A stretch of 5,121 nucleotides of DNA from positions 623 to 5,743 of the forward strand of contig MEUM01000051.1 in NCBI GenBank assembly GCA_001771735.1, given 5' to 3'. Made by a program: the position numbers and the translations under genes. This DNA is from Caldifarciminota bacterium RBG_13_43_14. Lineage in GTDB: Bacteria; Hydrothermota; Tepidihabitantia; SM23-42. The notes beneath the pieces were generated by a model. That model had not been told where the DNA came from. It saw only the letters and a program-made list of their open reading frames with translations, and ran no database searches. The stretch's first letter is position 1. Every line of letters starts with the position of its first letter. Below are positions 1 through 5,121 of this stretch, piece after piece.

Positions 1-1511
1 GAAATGCCGGTCGGTCAGTACGCAATATCGATGTATCAATAAATGGCCGACGCATATACGATCCTTTTCATGGTTATGCTGATCTTCTCTGGTTCGCACC
101 AGGTATGATCGATCAATTCAGCGTCAACTATGATCACAGCATAATGCCAACAATAAACATATCGACCCGTACTAATCAAGGCGAATGTCCTTTATCATCG
201 CTCAATTACTGGGGTGGTGCAAATAGCACTACCCTGTTTAATATCGCATATTCCCGACCCTTTAACGATCACATCGGTATATATCTGAACGGGTATTATG
301 ACTATGGCAATGGATCGCGTATTAATAGCGACCACCGTATATACCGATTCTATGCGAATAACTATACTGGTTCATTCCTGCGCAGTGATTTTTTATATTA
401 TTCAAATGAATATGGTTTCCCGGGCGATGACCAGGATACAAGCTCTAATAAAGCAAACACTGAATTATTGGATCTTGGTATTGGCTTGGGAGGAAAAAAC
501 AACAAGTTTATGCTCGGAATTACAAGTTTCAAAAATTATCGACCGCAAATACTGGATCCAGTGCGAATAAAAAACCATTATATTCTGTTTTCCTTGCAGA
601 ATGCGAATTACCTGTCCTGGCGTCGATTTTTGATCGAATATGGGTTTGAAGCATTTTACAATTCTATTAATAGCGGTTTGACGCCTAACATTGACGACTA
701 TCGATTGATCACCGGGAATATTGATATTATATGGACTTCAGGAAATTTCGCAGGCAGAATAAAAAACAAAATTGAAAGTAATGAACAAGGCATATTCTAT
801 GTACCAAGTGGAGACGCCGGATATACGATCGGAAATACAACGGTCTTTGGTCGGACCGGTCGGTATGTTCGCACGCCCACATACCTTGAATCATGCGAAT
901 TCGGTTCACCGCACCATGATTTCTATGGTTACATTCACGGCAATCCCCTATTAGCTAATGAAAACATGTGGGGTGGCGAAATCGGAATAAAGATGCGTTA
1001 TCTTGAACTTGGTTTCTATGATCATTACTATGAGCGCCGGATCGTCTACTCAGATACAAGTCCTTATTCATTTGTTAATATTCAGGATCAGAACGTATAC
1101 GGTCTTGAATTAAATAGTGAGTATAGTTACTATCTTAAAAGGGATACGATCGATAATAAATCCCTGGCGATCGTGATCGCTGCTCATGCCAGCCATTGTT
1201 TGATCGATGAAAATATTCTCGGACAACCTTTGTCCATTGCGTCGGCCAGTATCGGTATAAGACATGAAAGCAGCCGACTGGGATTCGCGCTCCTGATCAA
1301 TGGTCGATACGCAGGTGAAAGAAATTTTGGCAATGGTCAGACCGCTGATCCTTTTTTTATAATGTCCCAGGTATTTTATATCCGGTTCATCGCTTTATCG
1401 GCAAGTTTGCATATCGAAAATATCTTTGATCAGAAATATTATTATATCCCTGATTATCAAATACCTGGTCGTCATATATTGTTCGGCCTAAAATGGGATT
1501 TTAGAAACTGA
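1..1511 (+). CDS. TonB-dependent receptor-like outer-membrane beta-barrel protein, 3' part (5' end outside window)
   Basis: The reading frame is open from base 3 to the TGA at 1509-1511 (502 codons visible), so the gene starts upstream. The ATG at 105 is internal, because the codons before it encode plug-domain sequence (residues 11-22, VSINGRRIYDPF, resembling the V-NG-R-YDP strand of TonB receptor plugs). The plug ends near residues 50-56 (TINISTR). The rest looks like a 22-strand-type barrel: many alternating Tyr/Phe/Ile strands, the R-x-PT-x-LE motif at about residues 287-296, GNPLLANE at 313-320 (family: GNPxLxPE), and the C-terminal NIFDQKYY (473-480) with PGRHILFGLKWDF (488-500), which is the classic last-strand signature. 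The signal peptide, TonB box and most of the plug are not visible. The substrate cannot be told from sequence; sugar, cobalamin and siderophore are all possible, and the downstream PTS/GH57 genes weakly favour a sugar. It stops one base before the EIIB start, so the two are probably co-translated. Confidence 0.85.
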   Translation, partial: NAGRSVRNIDVSINGRRIYDPFHGYADLLWFAPGMIDQFSVNYDHSIMPTINISTRTNQGECPLSSLNYWGGANSTTLFNIAYSRPFNDHIGIYLNGYYDYGNGSRINSDHRIYRFYANNYTGSFLRSDFLYYSNEYGFPGDDQDTSSNKANTELLDLGIGLGGKNNKFMLGITSFKNYRPQILDPVRIKNHYILFSLQNANYLSWRRFLIEYGFEAFYNSINSGLTPNIDDYRLITGNIDIIWTSGNFAGRIKNKIESNEQGIFYVPSGDAGYTIGNTTVFGRTGRYVRTPTYLESCEFGSPHHDFYGYIHGNPLLANENMWGGEIGIKMRYLELGFYDHYYERRIVYSDTSPYSFVNIQDQNVYGLELNSEYSYYLKRDTIDNKSLAIVIAAHASHCLIDENILGQPLSIASASIGIRHESSRLGFALLINGRYAGERNFGNGQTADPFFIMSQVFYIRFIALSASLHIENIFDQKYYYIPDYQIPGRHILFGLKWDFRN

Positions 1512-1512
1512 G

Positions 1513-1989
1513 GTGAAAATACTTAGAATCGATGACCGTCTAATTCATGGGCAGGTTGTTGCCGGCTGGGTAAGACCTCTGGGCATACAGGTTTTGGTTC
1601 TGGCATCAGACGATATTTCACAGGATGAGTGGGCCTGCACCGCTTATAGCATGGCGATACCTGAAGGAATCAAGTTCCTTTGTGTAAGCATTGCAAAATG
1701 TACCGAGATTATCTTATCGCAGGAGGTGAAGCGAACAATGATCGTGGTTGGGTCGGTTCCGGATGCCCATGAGCTGATAAAATATGGGTTACCGGTAAAA
1801 GAGATCACCATCGGCGGGCTCAGCTACCGGGAAGGAACCCGTGAGATCTCATCATATATATATTTTGCACCTGAAGACATTGTAGCGACCGCGCAGATAT
1901 ACAACATGGGCATCAAAGTAATCGGTAAACAACTACCCAATTCTTCACCGATCGATATCGTAAAAGTTCTTGCCGGAGTAAAACAATGA
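1513..1989 (+). CDS. PTS mannose/fructose/sorbose-family EIIB component
   Basis: This 158-residue protein has the usual length for a stand-alone EIIB of the mannose family (about 160). The N-terminus KILRIDDRLIHGQVVAGW is the family signature, and His12 in DRLIHGQV is the expected phosphorylated residue. IGGLSYREG (100-108) matches the conserved GG-x-x-YREG region, and the C-terminal PNSSPIDIV matches the family's P-x-D-x-P-x-D pattern. It is cytoplasmic: it takes phosphate from EIIA and passes it to the sugar moved by EIIC/EIID. The start is GTG, chosen because the family signature begins there. There is no well-placed Shine-Dalgarno upstream, and the preceding gene ends one base earlier, so initiation probably depends on terminating ribosomes. 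Its TGA overlaps the ATG of the GH57 gene. The exact sugar cannot be assigned, and in some diderm lineages such proteins may be regulatory rather than transport components. Confidence 0.93.
   Translation: MKILRIDDRLIHGQVVAGWVRPLGIQVLVLASDDISQDEWACTAYSMAIPEGIKFLCVSIAKCTEIILSQEVKRTMIVVGSVPDAHELIKYGLPVKEITIGGLSYREGTREISSYIYFAPEDIVATAQIYNMGIKVIGKQLPNSSPIDIVKVLAGVKQ
1975..1978 (+). promoter_or_regulatory. Ribosome binding site for the GH57 gene
   Basis: GGAG lies inside the last codons of EIIB, seven bases before the ATG at 1986. It is the clearest Shine-Dalgarno match at any start in the window and supports this ATG, suggesting the GH57 gene can initiate on its own as well as by coupling through the ATGA overlap. 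Confidence 0.6.
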
Positions 1990-3896
1990 ATCTTGCTTTT
2001 TATATACATAATCATCAACCGGTGGGTAATTTCGATAATGTATTTGAATATGCATACGAGCGTTCTTATCTTCCTTTAATTGAAGCGTTAGCCAAACATC
2101 AAACTATCAAATTCGGCATACATAACTCAGGGCCGCTGCTTGAGTGGATTAATAAAAACCATCCAGAATTTATTGATCGGTTAAAAGAACTAGTTGTACG
2201 TGGTCAGGCTGAGATCATTACCTCAGCATATGCCGAACCAATATTGACCCTTATCCCGGAAATGGACCTTATTGATCAAATAAAATACTATACTGAACAT
2301 CTTGAAAAACTCTTTGGATATCGGCCTACAGGACTGTGGTTGACCGAAAGAGTCTGGGAACCCGGGCTTATAAAAAAAATTCATGAAACCGGGATCGAAT
2401 ATACGCTGCTCGATGATACACACTTTCTCTACGCCGGGCTTGAAGAAAGAGAATTGAATAATTATTTCATTACTGAGGACGAAGGTTTGCCCCTTAAGGT
2501 CTTTCCGATCTCCATGAAATTACGCTATCTCATTCCTTTTCATCCGATCGACGAAACCATCGAATTTCTACGCGCTGAGGAAAAAGATCGTCCCGGCACA
2601 CTAAAAACCCTCGGTGATGACGGCGAAAAATTCGGCGTATGGCCAGGCACATATGATTGGGTGTATAAAAAGGGCTGGCTTGATAATTTTCTCACCAGAC
2701 TGGAAAATGAATCATGGATCAATACGGTTTTTCTAAAATCTATGGCACAAGAAAAACCGGCCGGCAGGATATATTTCCCAACCTCATCTTATGAAGAGAT
2801 GGGTCAATGGGTATTGCCGCCTGGTCGCGGTAATGAGTATGAAGAACTCAAGCATAATCTTGACCGTAAATATTTCTTCCTTATTCATGGCGGTTATTTT
2901 AAGAACTTTTTAAGAAAATATCCCGAAGCCAATCACATGCATAAAAGAATGTTGTTTGCCTCCCGGAATATCCCGAACCAGATCAATGCAAAGCTTGCGC
3001 TCTGGCGTGGTCAATGTTCCTGCGCATACTGGCATGGTATTTTTGGCGGTCTTTATTTACCGCATTTACGTGAAGCCATATACCGAAATTTAATTGAAGC
3101 TGAGAACGCGCAAATCCCGTTAACCTGCGCTGAACAGGACTTTGATCTTGATGGACAAAACGAGATAGTTTGTTCTAATAATGACTTTTTTGCTGTCATC
3201 CGAACCAGCATGGCGAGCTTCATCGAACTGGACGACCGAGAGCAAAAAATCAATATCCTTAATTATCTTGGACGCCGGGAGGAATCCTATCATCATAAAA
3301 TACCAAAAAAATCAAATGACAATGCGGTGAAATCCATACACGAAGTCTTGCGCAGCAAACAAGATGATCTCAGCGAATTATTGATTTATGATAATTATCC
3401 ACGGGGGTTTGGTATCGATCATGAACTCGAAAGATTACCTTCGACCGATGAATTTTACCGCAATACAATGAAAACTCATATTGTCGAGTACCCGGAACAT
3501 AAAATATCAAATCTGGGGTCAATGAAATTCGAATTCCGGGGCAATTATAAAAAAACGATCAGTATCGAATCAAGAAATATCATTATCAAATATGAATCCG
3601 ACACCAATAAAGAACGATTATTGGGCGTCGAGTTTTCCCTGGGGATCTTTCAACCGGATCTCAAACTGTCAGGAAACAGTCTTCGGGAACCTACAACAAT
3701 CGAGGATATCACCGATTTCCTGATCACGGCCAGTGGTTTACGCCCGATTAAGTTTGAATCCTCAGTCCGATGCCGACTGATCGGTTACCCGATCGAAACT
3801 ATATCATCCTCGGAATCAGGATATGAAAAGATCTTTCAGGGGATTTGTATCTTAATGGTATTTCAGAAACTCCCCGAGATCAGAATAACATTATGA
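1986..3896 (+). CDS. Glycoside hydrolase family 57 enzyme, 4-alpha-glucanotransferase/alpha-amylase type
   Basis: The 636-residue protein has the full length and order of the Thermococcus-type 4-alpha-glucanotransferases (about 650). Conserved regions seen: HNHQP (8-12), GQAEII (73-78), WLTERVWEP (118-126) with probable nucleophile Glu121, DDGEKFGVWPGTYDW (211-225) with probable acid/base Asp212, SSYEEMGQWVLP (267-278), MHKRML (318-323) and YWHGIFGGLYLPHLR (348-362). From about residue 380 the LDGQNEIVCSN and IELDDREQKINILNYLGRREESYH segments mark the C-terminal DUF1926-like beta domain. There is no signal peptide, so it should act in the cytoplasm on maltodextrin or glycogen, transferring or hydrolysing alpha-1,4-glucan. 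The fifth conserved region reads QCSC where the family usually has QCND, so activity may be altered. The gene shares ATGA junctions with EIIB before and EIIC after. Family assignment is firm; transferase versus amylase is inferred from similarity to the transferase active site. Confidence 0.93.
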   Translation: MNLAFYIHNHQPVGNFDNVFEYAYERSYLPLIEALAKHQTIKFGIHNSGPLLEWINKNHPEFIDRLKELVVRGQAEIITSAYAEPILTLIPEMDLIDQIKYYTEHLEKLFGYRPTGLWLTERVWEPGLIKKIHETGIEYTLLDDTHFLYAGLEERELNNYFITEDEGLPLKVFPISMKLRYLIPFHPIDETIEFLRAEEKDRPGTLKTLGDDGEKFGVWPGTYDWVYKKGWLDNFLTRLENESWINTVFLKSMAQEKPAGRIYFPTSSYEEMGQWVLPPGRGNEYEELKHNLDRKYFFLIHGGYFKNFLRKYPEANHMHKRMLFASRNIPNQINAKLALWRGQCSCAYWHGIFGGLYLPHLREAIYRNLIEAENAQIPLTCAEQDFDLDGQNEIVCSNNDFFAVIRTSMASFIELDDREQKINILNYLGRREESYHHKIPKKSNDNAVKSIHEVLRSKQDDLSELLIYDNYPRGFGIDHELERLPSTDEFYRNTMKTHIVEYPEHKISNLGSMKFEFRGNYKKTISIESRNIIIKYESDTNKERLLGVEFSLGIFQPDLKLSGNSLREPTTIEDITDFLITASGLRPIKFESSVRCRLIGYPIETISSSESGYEKIFQGICILMVFQKLPEIRITL

Positions 3897-4537
3897 TCCT
3901 GTTCTGGTTAGTCCTGTTGGGAAGCCTATTAATACTCGATAAATACGCTTTTGGCGAATTCGGCTTGTCCCAACCGGTCATCACTGGTACTATACTTGGT
4001 ATGATCTTCGGCGATGTTAAAATGGGGATATTGATTGGAGGTGTTTTTCAGCTGATATTTATGGGTGGATTACCGATCGGGCGCGATATTCCTCCGGATG
4101 GTCAGGGAGCTTCGATCGTAGCCGTTGGATCGTATTTGCTGATGTCCCGGGTAAATGCACCGGCCCAGTCCTTATTGACATCTGTAATATTCGGTCTGCT
4201 CGCATCGATAATAGGTGGTCAATTTGAGATCAATGCGCGGCGCATCAATGAAAAATTTTATCACCGTTTTCTGCGCAATGAAAATTGTCTGACCCGCTGC
4301 CATTTTTTCGGTTTACTGACCGCGTTTGGAAGAGGTCTTTGCGTATTTATTCCATTTTTCGCGATCGCGAATTTTATCCGGATACCGACTTTCGTACCGA
4401 CACTTGACCAACAATTATTAATCTCGATCGGTATCAGTATTGGTCTGGCTAATGGTATTTATCTGTTCTTTCGCTGGTCATCATTGATCTATATAATATT
4501 AGGCGGATTATGCGGCTTAATTTTACTCGTCATATAA
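3893..4537 (+). CDS. PTS mannose/fructose/sorbose-family EIIC component
   Basis: The ATG at 3893 gives a 214-residue membrane protein and forms an ATGA overlap with the GH57 stop. It is preferred over the in-frame TTG at 3845, which would add 16 polar residues encoded inside the GH57 gene. Family features are the N-terminal LDKYAFGEFGLSQPVITGTILGMIFGD pattern, then GILIGGVFQLIFMGGLPIG (45-63) and IPPDGQGASIVAVGSYLL (66-83), matching the IGG-x-x-x-x-x-x-x-G and PPD segments of mannose-type EIIC. Hydrophobic segments lie at about 1-16, 28-60, 92-108, 137-161, 174-192 and 196-214. With EIID it should form the inner-membrane sugar channel. It is about 50 residues shorter than E. coli ManY (266); the shortfall appears to be in the middle and at the C-terminus. 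No strong Shine-Dalgarno is seen, so coupling is likely. Sugar specificity is unknown. Confidence 0.88.
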   Translation: MILFWLVLLGSLLILDKYAFGEFGLSQPVITGTILGMIFGDVKMGILIGGVFQLIFMGGLPIGRDIPPDGQGASIVAVGSYLLMSRVNAPAQSLLTSVIFGLLASIIGGQFEINARRINEKFYHRFLRNENCLTRCHFFGLLTAFGRGLCVFIPFFAIANFIRIPTFVPTLDQQLLISIGISIGLANGIYLFFRWSSLIYIILGGLCGLILLVI

Positions 4538-5121
4538 AGACTTTTGTATCCAGCTTGTTCATCCAGAGCTCCTGGTCATTCTTTTCCATGCAGGGTATGG
4601 GTTTTCTCTATAGTTTATTATCCGGAGCAAAAAAAGATCAGCGAGAGCGGATTAAAAAAGAACAAAAAGGTTTTTTCAATACCCATCCGTATATGGCATC
4701 ATATATAATCGGAGCAATGCTCCGTATCAATGACGAAGGTAAAAAATACCCCGATGAAATAAAACGTTTTCTGGCGGTTGCACAAACCAGTTTCGCTTCG
4801 ACTGGCGATTTTCTATTCTGGCGATCGATAAGACCCGCATTGCTTATGCTCAGCACCATTCTCGCTTTTAAAACCGGATTGGCTGGCATGATTGCTTTTT
4901 TAATTATTTATAACCTATTTCACTTCTATCACCGGTTTGGTGGCATTTATAGCGGTTACAATAATAGCATTAATATCATTTATCTGCTGAAAACCCGGCG
5001 TTTCACTCTAGTTCAGCGGATATTTGAAATAACCGGAGCGGTTGCAACCGGATTGCTGATCGGCCTTGCCGCGCCAAATATTTCGAGTTTACTCATAATA
5101 CCATTAACCTTATTCTTTTTA
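4510..5121 (+). CDS. PTS mannose/fructose/sorbose-family EIID component, 5' part (3' end outside window)
   Basis: The frame starting at the ATG at 4510 stays open for 204 codons to the window edge; mannose-type EIID is usually 270-290 residues, so some 70-80 are missing. The N-terminus shows the family pattern: SSLFIQSSWSFFSMQGMGFLYSL (14-36; family R-S-x-x-x-Q-x-S-W-N-x-x-x-MQ-x-x-G-F), FFNTHPYMASYIIGAML (55-71) and GDFLFWRSIRPALL (99-112; family GDxxFW-x-x-x-RP). Hydrophobic segments follow at about 108-120, 123-138, 175-189 and 191-204. Together with EIIC it forms the membrane translocator. The start lies within the EIIC 3' end, overlapping it by 28 bases, with only a weak AGGCGG stretch at 4501-4506. 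Later ATGs would remove the conserved N-terminal motif. The usual LMGPLAGxGD loop is poorly kept (AVAQTSFASTGD, 89-100), so this is a divergent member. Confidence 0.87.
   Translation, partial: MRLNFTRHIKTFVSSLFIQSSWSFFSMQGMGFLYSLLSGAKKDQRERIKKEQKGFFNTHPYMASYIIGAMLRINDEGKKYPDEIKRFLAVAQTSFASTGDFLFWRSIRPALLMLSTILAFKTGLAGMIAFLIIYNLFHFYHRFGGIYSGYNNSINIIYLLKTRRFTLVQRIFEITGAVATGLLIGLAAPNISSLLIIPLTLFFL

Noticed and set aside
105..107. ATG as the start of the barrel gene
   Set aside because: The same frame is open upstream to the window edge and encodes recognisable plug-domain residues, so this Met is internal.
849..863. GGTCGG direct repeat (849-854 and 858-863)
   Set aside because: It is short, lies in coding sequence for a Gly-Arg pair repeated in the protein, and has no regulatory context.
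298..954. Short open frames on both strands within the barrel gene
   Set aside because: They overlap a well-supported coding frame and show no family features or ribosome sites.
1510..1516. GAGGTGA as a Shine-Dalgarno for EIIB
   Set aside because: It covers the GTG start itself and no usable start codon lies at proper spacing downstream without losing the conserved RIDDRLIHGQ N-terminus.
3845..3892. TTG at 3845 as the EIIC start
   Set aside because: It would add polar residues not seen in the family; the ATG at 3893 makes an ATGA overlap and starts right at the first membrane segment.
4361..4368. GCGATCGC, identical to the cyanobacterial HIP1 word
   Set aside because: Only one copy was seen, and it is best explained as part of the general CGATCG excess; nothing else suggests a cyanobacterium.
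4638..4889. Minus-strand open frame of 83 codons
   Set aside because: It lies entirely antisense to the EIID gene, which has clear family motifs; no recognisable protein features.

Overview
The window is one stretch of tightly packed plus-strand genes with no intergenic space. In order it holds the 3' part of an outer-membrane TonB-dependent-receptor-like beta-barrel gene, a mannose-family PTS EIIB gene, a complete glycoside hydrolase family 57 (4-alpha-glucanotransferase/amylase type) gene, a PTS EIIC gene and the 5' part of a PTS EIID gene. The first and last genes run off the window. No RNA gene, CRISPR array, insertion sequence, terminator or credible promoter was seen; the promoter must lie upstream of base 1.

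Junctions: the barrel gene stops one base before the GTG of EIIB. EIIB/GH57 and GH57/EIIC each share an ATGA stop-start. EIIC and EIID overlap by 28 bases. This layout points to one translationally coupled polycistronic mRNA.

The unusual point is that a cytoplasmic GH57 enzyme sits inside a mannose-family PTS gene set, between EIIB and EIIC, behind an outer-membrane receptor. A plausible but unproven reading is a sugar or oligosaccharide route: barrel in the outer membrane, EIIC/EIID in the inner membrane, EIIB as phosphoryl donor, and GH57 handling alpha-glucans in the cytoplasm. EIIA, HPr and EI are not in the window and would be expected downstream or elsewhere.

Organism: the barrel gene implies a diderm bacterium. 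The base composition is moderately AT-rich (roughly 40% GC by eye). The GH57 catalytic region resembles the glucanotransferases of Thermococcales and other thermophiles, while the PTS proteins are divergent from the enterobacterial and Firmicute forms. This fits an uncultivated bacterial lineage (for example a WOR-3/Stahlbacteria-like or related group), but that placement is a low-confidence guess. GATC and CGATCG words are strikingly frequent through all genes, which suggests the five genes share one genomic background.
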